Shown here: positions 7,442 to 14,512 of the stretch, piece after piece | Layout: the number at the start of each line of letters is the position of its first letter | Numbering within the stretch: position 1 is the stretch's first letter | From: Synechococcaceae cyanobacterium | GTDB taxonomy: Bacteria > Cyanobacteriota > Cyanobacteriia > PCC-6307 > Cyanobiaceae | Assembly: GCA_947460085.1 (NCBI GenBank) | Contig: CANHGA010000004.1 | Span: forward strand, 1 to 22,153 | Length of the DNA stretch: 22,153 nucleotides | Direction of reading: 5' to 3' | Program-made: the position numbers and the translations under genes | The notes under the pieces: generated by a model | Told to the model about the DNA's origin: nothing | The model's input: the letters and a program-made list of their open reading frames with translations, nothing else | The model's database searches: none

Positions 7442-8604
7442 CAAAAAACCTCGGCGGGGTCAAGGCGCCGCAGTTTTCCTGTGGCGAGCCATCCCGAGGC
7501 TCCGCATAGAACAAGGGTGAGGCTGAATACAAACAGGGCCCGGCCTGCGGTCATGACGACCAAGAGGCCTGTGGCACGCACGAGGACCTGATACAGCGCC
7601 ATTGAAAGCAAGACGCTGGGTAAGAAGGCAACGGTTGCTAGGAGCAGGGATTCTTGAAGAATGATCCCCACAACGAACTTGTTGCTGTAACCGATCGCCT
7701 TCATGGTGGCGTACTCGCTGAGGTGATCGCCCACGTCCGAGTAGAGGATCTGGTACACGATGATTCCTCCAACCGCGAGGCCAACAAGCACGCCCAAGTT
7801 GAAGATCAAGCCAAAGGAGGTGTTGCGCTGCCAATGGCTGATTTCACGATCTTTGAGCTGTTGGATGGTCAGGACTTGGAGTGATGGGTCTAAGAAACTG
7901 GAGATCGTTGCTTGAATCTGTTTCTCGTTGACAGCAGGACTGACCTGGATGACTCCCAGTTGGATGTCATCGTTGCTTTTTTCAGGGAAGTAGGTCTGAA
8001 AGTTGGCTGCAGACATGATCAGGTTGATGTCGGCCGCAAAGGTGAGCCCAAGTTTGAAGATCCCCACCGCCTGGGCCTGCTGACCGCGGATTTCAGTGAA
8101 ATAGCTGTTGCCCATCGCCAGGGTCTGGACAACGGATCCAGCCGCTTTTTTGGAAGCGGAGTCAAAGAAAAGGCTGTTTGGTCGCTCCAGAAGCGCTTTC
8201 TTTTCACGGAGGATGGGCAGCTTGAGAGCAGGATTTTCCGGGTTGACACCAAAGACAAGCGCTTGCTTGCTCTGGCGGGTGTCCCTGTTGAGCCAGTCAG
8301 CTTTACCGATGTACAGAGGTGTGACAGCAACGACGCCTTGAACGCCGCGGACGCGAACGAGTTGGGCCCGCGAGAAATTGAGAGGTTCGCCCAGGTTGCT
8401 GTATCGCTTTGGCACGAGGACGAGTTGCCCATTGATCTGATCGATGGGGCGTTTTTGGCTGTCGTACAGCGAACCGGAGAGTCCGAGCTGGAAGAACACC
8501 AGTACGTTGGCGAAACTCACTCCAGCGATTGCGGCTAAAAGCCGCAGGGGGCGGTGGCTGAGTTGCAGCCAAGCCACTGGCGTGCGCCCACCAATCAGGT
8601 TCAT
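7441..8604 (-). CDS. devC: DevC-type ABC transporter permease (FtsX/MacB-like)
   Basis: Inner-membrane permease of 387 residues. It has the FtsX/MacB layout: one N-terminal membrane helix (about 20-45, LLAAIAGVSFANVLVFFQLG), a large periplasmic domain (about 45-260), then three closely spaced helices (about 265-290, 317-342 and 350-373). The cytoplasmic loop has YATMKAIGYSNKFV, the expected coupling region to the ATPase, and the end LRRLDPAEVF is typical of the family. Its start overlaps the devB stop by four bases (ATGA at 8601-8604). Base composition is lower in GC than the neighbours: hand counts of two 60-base lines gave 57% and 50%, against 67% for a line in gcvP. Confidence 0.92.
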   Translation of the reverse strand: MNLIGGRTPVAWLQLSHRPLRLLAAIAGVSFANVLVFFQLGLSGSLYDSQKRPIDQINGQLVLVPKRYSNLGEPLNFSRAQLVRVRGVQGVVAVTPLYIGKADWLNRDTRQSKQALVFGVNPENPALKLPILREKKALLERPNSLFFDSASKKAAGSVVQTLAMGNSYFTEIRGQQAQAVGIFKLGLTFAADINLIMSAANFQTYFPEKSNDDIQLGVIQVSPAVNEKQIQATISSFLDPSLQVLTIQQLKDREISHWQRNTSFGLIFNLGVLVGLAVGGIIVYQILYSDVGDHLSEYATMKAIGYSNKFVVGIILQESLLLATVAFLPSVLLSMALYQVLVRATGLLVVMTAGRALFVFSLTLVLCGASGWLATGKLRRLDPAEVF

Positions 8605-9593
8605 GGTTGGGTTGGACGCATCTGTCTTTGCGCTGCAGTCAGGGGGGTGAACAGTACATTGACCTGCAGGTAATTGACTCGACTGGCTTTCGCCATGGCG
8701 TTTTTGGGAAGGGCGATTTTGACCTCGACTACCCTGCGATCGACGTTCTCGCCCGGCTCCCCAGTTAATACACTTTGGCGGGTGATCTGGCGGGAAATTT
8801 CCGTGACGTGACCGCGGCCGGTCTTGCCTGGAAATCCATCAGCGGTGATGGTTGCTTCCTGGCCTAAACGGATTTCGGGCAGGTCAGTTTGATAAACCTC
8901 AGCGATGACACCCATGTGCTTGGTGTCGCCCATGTCGACAAGCCCCGCATCGCCAACTTTGTCGCCGGCGCGGGCATTGATTTTGAAGATCGTGCCGGCA
9001 TAGGGAGCCCGTACGGTGGCTTTGGCAAGTTCACTTCGGTCTTGGACCAGGCTGGCCCGGCTCTCGACCAGCTCGGCGGCCAGGGTTGCGCGATCGGCAA
9101 TCGCTTGATCAAGCTGGGCCCTAGCGCTCTCCGCTTGGGCCACTTGAGCTTCCATCCTGTTGGCGCTGGTGGCCCCAGAGGCAAACAGCTCCCGGGCTCG
9201 GCGGGCTTCTGCCTCGGCTTGGCCCAGGTCGGCCCGGTAGCGCCGGATCACGCTGTCCTGGGCCGAGAGTTTGCGCTGGGCCACCTGCAGGGAAGCCTCG
9301 GATTTGCGGACCGTGGCACTGAGGGGATCAATGCTTTCAAGGATCGCTAGGGATTGTCCGACTTCGACTTGCTCACCTTCGCGGATCAGGATTTCACGAA
9401 CCCGATCGTTGCTCAGCGAACTGGGCACGGAGACACGGCTGATGCCTGTGAGGGGCTCAATGCGGCCGAGGGCTGAAATCTGCCTGGGCAGGAGTGCCTG
9501 TTCAGATTTCGGAGGACTGGGGAGAAGGTTGCAACCTGCCAGCACCCCTCCCGCCAAGAGAACGGAGAGCGGTATGGCGAAACGGCGTCCCAT
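8601..9593 (-). CDS. devB: DevB-type membrane fusion protein (HlyD family), possible lipoprotein
   Basis: Periplasmic adaptor of 330 residues linking the DevAC inner-membrane complex to an outer-membrane TolC channel. The N-terminus has a hydrophobic segment ending in the lipobox-like GGVLAGC (Cys21), so it may be lipid-anchored after cleavage instead of held by an uncleaved helix. Then comes a first lipoyl half-motif (REGEQVEVGQSLAILES), a long coiled-coil hairpin rich in Ala, Glu, Arg and Gln (about 95-190), the second lipoyl half (ATVRAPYAGTIFKINARAGD) and a beta-barrel region. It is the first gene of the devBCA operon; no outer-membrane partner is encoded in the window. A 75-base gap separates it from flv1, which reads in the same direction. 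Confidence 0.92.
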   Translation of the reverse strand: MGRRFAIPLSVLLAGGVLAGCNLLPSPPKSEQALLPRQISALGRIEPLTGISRVSVPSSLSNDRVREILIREGEQVEVGQSLAILESIDPLSATVRKSEASLQVAQRKLSAQDSVIRRYRADLGQAEAEARRARELFASGATSANRMEAQVAQAESARAQLDQAIADRATLAAELVESRASLVQDRSELAKATVRAPYAGTIFKINARAGDKVGDAGLVDMGDTKHMGVIAEVYQTDLPEIRLGQEATITADGFPGKTGRGHVTEISRQITRQSVLTGEPGENVDRRVVEVKIALPKNAMAKASRVNYLQVNVLFTPLTAAQRQMRPTQP

Positions 9594-9668
9594 CCATGCC
9601 CTGGATAATCATCGAAGTATGGCCGAAGGCGCAGCGTTTTCTGCCCAGCTTGGCGCCGGTTGGATTGC

Positions 9669-11549
9669 TCAGTAGTTGGCGCCGCTGCGGCGTTGGTGGA
9701 CGGCGGTGGCACCGCTGGCATCCAGGACCCCGCCAGCATCCACCTGGGCATAGATCAGCCAGTGGTCGCCGCACTCCATGCGCTGCTTGACCGTGCACTC
9801 CAGCCAGGCTAGACCTTCCGGAAGAATCGGCTGACCCGCTGGGGTCGACTCCAGCTCCAGGCCAGCAAAGCGATCGGCCCCGGGGGCAAAGGGTTGGAGG
9901 AATTGCTTCATCGCCCCGGTTTCCCGACCTGCCGCCAGCACGTTGAGGGCGAAGCCATCGCCGATGTGCAGCAGCGCTTCCACGGCCCGGTCTTTGGCCA
10001 CCGCCACGGTCAGACCGGGTGGGACAAAGCTGGCCTGGCTGACCCAGCTGGCCACCATGGCGCCACTTAGGCGGGATTCAGGCTCGCCTTTGCAGGTGGT
10101 GAGCACGCAGAGGGAGCCCAAGACCCGGCCCAGGGCCTGAATGGCGGGGTTGCTGCGGCTTTCGCTCAGGCCGCCACCGGCGCTGCGGCGCTGTTGTTTC
10201 CGTTGCTCTGCCAGCAGGCTGCGGCCCAGGGACGTGCCCGTTTCCTCAATGGTTTTGAGGGTCGTGGCATCCGGGCTGAACTTCACCTTGATGGGTTCAA
10301 ACGCAAAGCGGAAGCCGCCATCGCGCAATTTGCTCTCGAGCAGGTCGAGGGCTTCACCGCTCCAGCCAAAGCTGCCAAACACGCCCACCGGCTTGCTGCG
10401 ATCCCCTTCAGCTAGCAGGGTGCCCAGGGCTGAAACGATCGGCGTGGGGGCGTGACCCCCCAGGGTTGGCGATCCAATCAAGATCGCATCGCAGCTGCGA
10501 ATGGCGTTGAGCAATTGCTCGGCGCCGCTGAATTCGCAGTTGATGCTCTCCACCCGCACGCCCGTGCGCGAAACGCCCTGGGCCAGGCCATCGGCAATGG
10601 CGGCGGTGTTGCCGTAGGCGCTGGCAAACAGCAACGCCACCGAGAGTTTGGAGCGCTGCTGGCCTTCCCCCCAGCGGCGGTAGTCGTTGAGCAGGCTGCG
10701 CCAGCTGTCGGCGATGGCCGGACCATGGCCCGGGGCGATGGTGCGGATGTCGAGCTCCTCGAGCCGCTCCACCACCGTTTCCACCTGCCGTGCCATCGGG
10801 GCCATCAGGCAGTCGTAGAAGTAGCGGCGGTCTTCTTCGGTGCTGCTGCGGTTGGCTTCGGCGAAGGCTTCGCTGCAGAGGTGGGCGGAGAAAAACTTGC
10901 CACTCATCAAGAGGCCCGTGCTCTCCTCAAAGGCCATCAGGCCCCCAGGCCAGCGGGGGGTGGGGGTGGGCAACAGAGTGATCCTGTGGCCATCGCCCAG
11001 CTGGCGGCCCACCTCCTGCTTCACCACATCCATGGGCGGCAAGGGGGGCGGTAGAGAGGGCGTTAAGGGGGGCGCAGGTGGGGTGGGGTCTTGGTTTGCT
11101 TCGCTGCCAGGGGGGGCGGGTTTGCGTTGGCTCCAAAGCTCGCCGAGCAGCTTGGCTCCCGTATTGGAGGCCACCAGCATCAGCTTTGGCCAATGGCTGG
11201 CGAGGTGGCGCAGCATCGCCACCCGGTTGGGATTGACATGGCCCACCACCACCTTCAGGGCCGCAGTGGCGGGCACCAGGGCTTTGAGCTGATCCAGAAA
11301 GGGGGCCGCAAAAGATTCCCCGGGGGGAAATAGCAGCACCGGCGGCACGGCCTGGCCCGCCGGCGTGACCCCTTCGCTGAACAGGAAGCTGTTGGCGCTG
11401 GTGCCCCGCTCGAGGCCGTACTCCAGCTCGAAGCGCAGGCGGTTGGGGCTGAGGCAGCGCAGACAGACCAGCCCCGGTTCGATCGGCAGCACAACGACCC
11501 GGCGCCCAAGGGCGGCGGCGTCGCGGGCTTCGGAAGCGAGCACGGCCAT
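9669..11549 (-). CDS. flv1: Flv1-type diflavin flavodiiron protein (non-canonical di-iron site)
   Basis: Cytosolic 626-residue partner of Flv3 in light-dependent reduction of O2 downstream of photosystem I. Domain order is metallo-beta-lactamase-like, flavodoxin-like (ALLFASAYGNTAAIADGLAQ) and C-terminal flavin reductase (SGAMVASWVSQASFVPPGLT). Compared with Flv3, most iron ligands are replaced: the HxExDH motif reads HVNPNR (His104 kept, others Asn, Asn, Arg), the later His becomes Arg199 (TPRWPG) and the Asp becomes Lys218 (MSGKFFSAH). The late GHGP histidine is kept. This substitution pattern marks cyanobacterial Flv1/Flv2 types. A proline-rich stretch lies at about residues 143-172. ATG 11549 shares a base with the flv3 stop (TAATG), so the pair is one translational unit. 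Confidence 0.93.
   Translation of the reverse strand: MAVLASEARDAAALGRRVVVLPIEPGLVCLRCLSPNRLRFELEYGLERGTSANSFLFSEGVTPAGQAVPPVLLFPPGESFAAPFLDQLKALVPATAALKVVVGHVNPNRVAMLRHLASHWPKLMLVASNTGAKLLGELWSQRKPAPPGSEANQDPTPPAPPLTPSLPPPLPPMDVVKQEVGRQLGDGHRITLLPTPTPRWPGGLMAFEESTGLLMSGKFFSAHLCSEAFAEANRSSTEEDRRYFYDCLMAPMARQVETVVERLEELDIRTIAPGHGPAIADSWRSLLNDYRRWGEGQQRSKLSVALLFASAYGNTAAIADGLAQGVSRTGVRVESINCEFSGAEQLLNAIRSCDAILIGSPTLGGHAPTPIVSALGTLLAEGDRSKPVGVFGSFGWSGEALDLLESKLRDGGFRFAFEPIKVKFSPDATTLKTIEETGTSLGRSLLAEQRKQQRRSAGGGLSESRSNPAIQALGRVLGSLCVLTTCKGEPESRLSGAMVASWVSQASFVPPGLTVAVAKDRAVEALLHIGDGFALNVLAAGRETGAMKQFLQPFAPGADRFAGLELESTPAGQPILPEGLAWLECTVKQRMECGDHWLIYAQVDAGGVLDASGATAVHQRRSGANY
11043..11088 (+). 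repeat. Cluster of G-runs on the plus strand inside flv1
   Basis: Five runs of three or more G lie at 11043-11048, 11058-11060, 11067-11072, 11080-11083 and 11085-11088. flv1 is on the opposite strand, so this is its template strand; the coding strand is C-rich and encodes the proline-rich linker. The spacing fits a loose G-quadruplex motif. Confidence 0.6.
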
Positions 11550-13312
11550 TAGTAGTGGTTGCCTACCTTGCGGTGGTGCACGGCGGTCGAAGACTCGGTG
11601 TCGGAGACGTTGCCCTGCTCCACCTCGGCATAGATGATCCAGTGGTCGGGGCCTTCCAGCCGCTGAACCACGCGGCAGCCCAGGAAGGCCAGGGCATCCC
11701 CGAGGACGGGGCCACCGCTGGCAGCGCCATCGAGGGTGGTCACCCCGGCGAAACGGTCGGCGCCGGGGGGGAAGCGCTTGAGGAAATGGCGCATCAGGTC
11801 TTGGTGGTTGTCTTCCCGCAGGATGTTCAGCACGAAGCGATCATCCACTTGCATCAGGGCCTCAATGGCCCGGTCTTTGGCCACGGCCACGGTGATGCCA
11901 GGGGGATTGAAGCTGGCCTGGCTGACCCAGCTGGCCACCATGGCGCTGCTGCGGGTGCCGTCGTTGTCGGTTTGGCGCGCCGTCACCACATACAGCCCGC
12001 CGGATAGGCGCCCGAGGGCCCGATCGAGATCGCCATCCAGGGCCTTCATCGCGGCAATGGTTTTGGCTTTGGTCAGCAATTGGCCCAGGTCGGTGCCGGC
12101 TTCATCGCAGCGTTGGTAGTCGCTGCCTGCGGGTACTTGGCGAATCCGAAGCGGTTCAAAGGCCTCTTTCTGGCCCAGGCCGCGCAGTTGGGAGGCCACG
12201 GTGTCGATCGGCTCGTCATTGCCCCCAAAGGCGTCGTAGCAAGCCACCCATTGCTTGGGCTTGAGGGCGGCGAGCAAGGTGCCAACGGACGCTTGCATGT
12301 CGGCATCGGCCTTGGCCGGCCAGGTGGGCACCACCACGGCATCGGCCTCGCCAATCAAGGCGCTGAGTTCCTGGGCATCGGTGGCCCGCAGATCCACCAA
12401 CTGCACCTGGGCCCCGGCCTTGCTGATGCCGCGGGCGATGGCCTGGCTGAGGCGATCGCAGAATCCGTATTGGCTCACGTAGCAAACGGCGGCATAGCTC
12501 TCGCCCTTGCTGCGATCACTGCTCCAGCTTCGGTAGTCCTCCACCCAAAGGCCCAGGTGATGACGCAGCAGGGGGCCGTGGCCCACGGCAATGGTGTTGA
12601 TCTCAGGCAGCCCCTCCATGCGTTTGAGGGCCTGCAGCACGCTGCGGGCGTTGGGACCCATCAAACAGTCGTAGTAGAAGCGGTAGTCCGGGGCGATGGC
12701 CCCTGGATCGCTGTCAAACAGCTCATCGCTGCAGTAATGCAGGCCGAAGGCATCACAGGTGTAGAGGATGCCGGTGCCGTGGTCGAAGGAAAAGATGGTG
12801 TCGGGCCAGTGGAGATTGGGCGCGCTCAGAAACTCAAAGCGGTGCTCCACGCCGCTGGCCGGATTGACGCCCAGCTCGAGGGTGTCGCCGCTTTTCACTG
12901 CCCGCGATTGGAACGGCCGGTGCACCTGGTTCTCCAGGAACTGGATGGCCACCTTGGAACCCACGATCTCCATGGCGGGGTTCAGGTCGATCAGATGGCC
13001 AATCAACCCCGAGTGGTCGGGTTCGGTGTGGGAAACGATCAGGTAATCGATCGCCACCGGGTCGATCTGGCTCTGCAGGAGCGGTAGCCAGGTGCTTTCA
13101 AATTTGAGATGGCTTGTGTCGATCAGGGCTGTCTTGGCTCCCCTGATCAAAAAGGCGTTGTAGGTGGTGCCGTTGCGCAGGCCAAATTCGATGTCGAAGC
13201 GGCTGCGGTCCCAGTCGAGGGAGCGGATGGTGGTGGTGTCGGCGGCAATCGACTCGCACTGGAGGCCCAGGCGCGGGCTTGGGAGTTGCGGGTTTGGGTT
13301 GGCGCTGGCCAT
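11549..13312 (-). CDS. flv3: Flv3-type diflavin flavodiiron protein (canonical di-iron site)
   Basis: Cytosolic 587-residue protein. Cyanobacterial Flv3 works with Flv1 to pass electrons from the photosystem I acceptor side to O2, making water and protecting against fluctuating light. The N-terminal beta-lactamase-like domain keeps a full di-iron ligand set: His95, Glu97, Asp99 and His100 in SHTEPDHSG, His168 in APNLHWPD, Asp187 in YTCDAFGLHYC and His245 in GHGPLLRHH. A flavodoxin domain follows (AAVCYVSQYGFCDRLSQA), then the C-terminal NAD(P)H:flavin reductase domain (SSAMVASWVSQASFNPPGI) found in the three-domain cyanobacterial class. It is first in a two-gene operon with flv1. A short dyad lies 10-22 bases before its start. 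The split between Flv1 and Flv3 rests on the ligand pattern and is firm. Confidence 0.95.
   Translation of the reverse strand: MASANPNPQLPSPRLGLQCESIAADTTTIRSLDWDRSRFDIEFGLRNGTTYNAFLIRGAKTALIDTSHLKFESTWLPLLQSQIDPVAIDYLIVSHTEPDHSGLIGHLIDLNPAMEIVGSKVAIQFLENQVHRPFQSRAVKSGDTLELGVNPASGVEHRFEFLSAPNLHWPDTIFSFDHGTGILYTCDAFGLHYCSDELFDSDPGAIAPDYRFYYDCLMGPNARSVLQALKRMEGLPEINTIAVGHGPLLRHHLGLWVEDYRSWSSDRSKGESYAAVCYVSQYGFCDRLSQAIARGISKAGAQVQLVDLRATDAQELSALIGEADAVVVPTWPAKADADMQASVGTLLAALKPKQWVACYDAFGGNDEPIDTVASQLRGLGQKEAFEPLRIRQVPAGSDYQRCDEAGTDLGQLLTKAKTIAAMKALDGDLDRALGRLSGGLYVVTARQTDNDGTRSSAMVASWVSQASFNPPGITVAVAKDRAIEALMQVDDRFVLNILREDNHQDLMRHFLKRFPPGADRFAGVTTLDGAASGGPVLGDALAFLGCRVVQRLEGPDHWIIYAEVEQGNVSDTESSTAVHHRKVGNHY
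12452..12459. repeat. HIP1 octamer GCGATCGC
   Basis: Exact HIP1 palindrome within flv3. Confidence 0.85.
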
Positions 13313-13321
13313 GACACCCCA

Positions 13322-13334
13322 TCAGGGACCCTGA
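13322..13334. promoter_or_regulatory. Dyad TCAGGG-A-CCCTGA just upstream of flv3
   Basis: A perfect 6+1+6 base inverted repeat lying 10-22 bases before the flv3 ATG. It could be a small operator or, in RNA, a short hairpin close to the ribosome binding region. No known regulator motif is recognised. Confidence 0.4.
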
Positions 13335-13364
13335 CTGTAGGTAGGACCGGTGCTGGGTTGGTAC

Positions 13365-13391
13365 AAAAAAGCCCGGCTGGCTGGCCGGGCT
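13365..13391 (-). terminator. Rho-independent terminator of the small heat-shock gene
   Basis: On the minus strand AGCCCGGC and GCCGGGCT (13391-13384 and 13377-13370) form a perfect 8-bp GC-rich stem with a 6-base loop. A run of T follows directly (complement of the A run 13365-13370). It sits 36 bases past the hsp20 stop and before flv3, so it should separate the two transcription units. Confidence 0.88.
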
Positions 13392-13426
13392 CGGACTCTC
13401 GTGTCTCAGCTGTTCACGGTTCTGGC

Positions 13427-13843
13427 TCAGCCTTCGACCTGCACCTGGACGGTGGTGAGGGTTTGGGCTTTGGCGGCGCTCACCGTGAGCAGGCCGTCGC
13501 GGTAGTGGGCCTCGATGGCATCGCGGTTGATGCCCGCGGGGAAGCGGAAGCTGCGGCTCCAGGTGCCGTAGCGGAACTCACTGAGCAGGGGGCTGGAGTC
13601 GCCGGGGTCGGGTTCGGCCTGGGGGTTGGGCCGTTCGGCGCTGATCACCAGGGAGCGATCAGTGGCTTTGACATCGATGCTGGATTTGTCGACGCCGGGC
13701 AGCTCGAGGGCCACCGTGTAAGCCTCGGCTGTTTCCCGCACTTCGGCGCTGGGTACCCGCTCGGCGGTTTGCAACTGCTGCTCGAGTTTGCGAAACAGAT
13801 CCGACTGCAGTTGATCGAAGGAGGATTGGCGCAGGGTCAGCAT
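13427..13843 (-). CDS. Small heat-shock protein, Hsp20/alpha-crystallin family
   Basis: ATP-independent holdase chaperone of 138 residues that binds unfolding proteins; in cyanobacteria this class (HspA/Hsp17) also associates with thylakoid membranes. The alpha-crystallin domain spans about residues 35-130: it starts with EVRETAEAYTVALELPGVDKS, continues through DRSLVISAER and ends with the family signature AHYRDGLLTVSAAK. The N-terminal arm is short and glutamine-rich. The start at ATG 13843 is supported by GGAG eight bases upstream. That GGAG can pair with upstream bases in the leader, a possible heat-sensing structure. The gene is transcribed alone or after readthrough from the MEKHLA gene 177 bases upstream, and ends at a strong terminator. 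Confidence 0.93.
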   Translation of the reverse strand: MLTLRQSSFDQLQSDLFRKLEQQLQTAERVPSAEVRETAEAYTVALELPGVDKSSIDVKATDRSLVISAERPNPQAEPDPGDSSPLLSEFRYGTWSRSFRFPAGINRDAIEAHYRDGLLTVSAAKAQTLTTVQVQVEG

Positions 13844-13882
13844 GGTGGGAACTCCGGTTGGAATCTGCGGGATTAATCCGCA
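13844..13882 (-). promoter_or_regulatory. hsp20 5' leader: possible RNA thermometer covering the ribosome binding site
   Basis: Read on the minus strand, two consecutive hairpins precede the start codon. The first (13882-13866) has TGCGG pairing CCGCA around a 7-base loop. The second (13865-13850) has GATTCC pairing GGAGTT around AACC; it contains two wobble pairs and includes the GGAG Shine-Dalgarno. A weak stem hiding the ribosome site next to a firmer upstream stem is the layout of known heat-shock RNA thermometers, including the cyanobacterial hsp17 leader. Pairing was done by eye. Confidence 0.45.
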
Positions 13883-13927
13883 ACGCCAATGTGCTGGAGC
13901 CTTTGGATGGCGGGCAGGGCGAGAACC

Positions 13928-13993
13928 GGCCGTTTCGGTACGGCCCTTACGGCCCAGTTCGGTTGCTACGACAGGGATGGTGGGAGAACCGAA
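13928..13993. repeat. Cluster of short inverted repeats between the MEKHLA gene and hsp20
   Basis: Within the 177-base gap, GGCCGT (13928-13933) and ACGGCC (13940-13945, repeated at 13949-13954) can form a 6-bp stem, and TTCGGTT (13958-13964) matches AACCGAA (13987-13993). No T-run follows on the minus strand, so a terminator for the upstream operon is not demonstrated. The region should also hold the hsp20 promoter, but I find no convincing -35/-10 pair. Confidence 0.4.
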
Positions 13994-14020
13994 GGCTCGG
14001 CGCGCGGCGCCTGACTCGAC

Positions 14021-14512
14021 CTACAACCACCACCAGCTGCTGAAGCAGGCGGCCTGGCCCAAGCATTCACCCGATGGCCCTAGGAGGGTCCAGAGCCTGG
14101 CGTTGTTGATCTGGAAGCGGCGGCCATGGCGGTTGATGCGGATGCCGCGATAGCCACTGCTCACCGTTTGCTTTTGGGCAGCGCTCAGTGCGTTTTGGCG
14201 GCTGCTGCGTTCAGCCGGTTCAGCTGTGAGCTGGGAGGGCATCCCCACCATCTCGGCCCAGCGGCGGTCCCAGAGGGTGAGGGCGGCCCGGTTGGCATAG
14301 ATCAGCCGGGGCCCGTCGCCTTGATCGAGGGGGCTGCCGTCGTGGGCCGCCACCACAATCGGGGCGGCAAAGAGTGCCTGGGCCCATTGCTCGCCGCTGG
14401 CATCGCCAGGGAGCCCGCTGACGAGGGGTTGGCCGAAGCTTGCCCGGTAGGAGCTGATGAGTTGGGCTGCGATCGCTTGCGCGTCGCCAGTCAGCCAGGA
14501 CGCAGGCTCCAT
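14021..14512 (-). CDS. MEKHLA domain-containing protein
   Basis: Predicted soluble protein of 163 residues. The MEKHLA domain is a PAS-like fold also found at the C-terminus of plant class III HD-ZIP factors, where it is thought to be sensory; in bacteria it is often a stand-alone protein of this size with no assigned ligand. Visible family-like segments are FAAPIVVAAHD, LIYANRAALTLWDRRWAEMVGMPS, AERSSRQNAL and the closing GYRGIRINRHGRRFQI followed by the tryptophan-rich end. ATG 14512 shares one base with the stop of the SWIM gene (TGATG), so it is coupled to it. Catalytic residues are not known for this family; a ligand-binding or redox-sensing role is inference only. Confidence 0.8.
   Translation of the reverse strand: MEPASWLTGDAQAIAAQLISSYRASFGQPLVSGLPGDASGEQWAQALFAAPIVVAAHDGSPLDQGDGPRLIYANRAALTLWDRRWAEMVGMPSQLTAEPAERSSRQNALSAAQKQTVSSGYRGIRINRHGRRFQINNARLWTLLGPSGECLGQAACFSSWWWL
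14469..14476. repeat. HIP1 octamer GCGATCGC
   Basis: Exact HIP1 palindrome near the 5' end of the MEKHLA gene. Confidence 0.85.

Noticed and set aside
6740..9593. devBCA as evidence for a heterocyst-forming organism
   Set aside because: DevBCA-like operons also occur in unicellular cyanobacteria, and no heterocyst regulatory or glycolipid synthesis gene is present.
12080..13087. 335-codon open frame on the plus strand
   Set aside because: Antisense to flv3; Gly/Ala/His/Val-rich shadow product.
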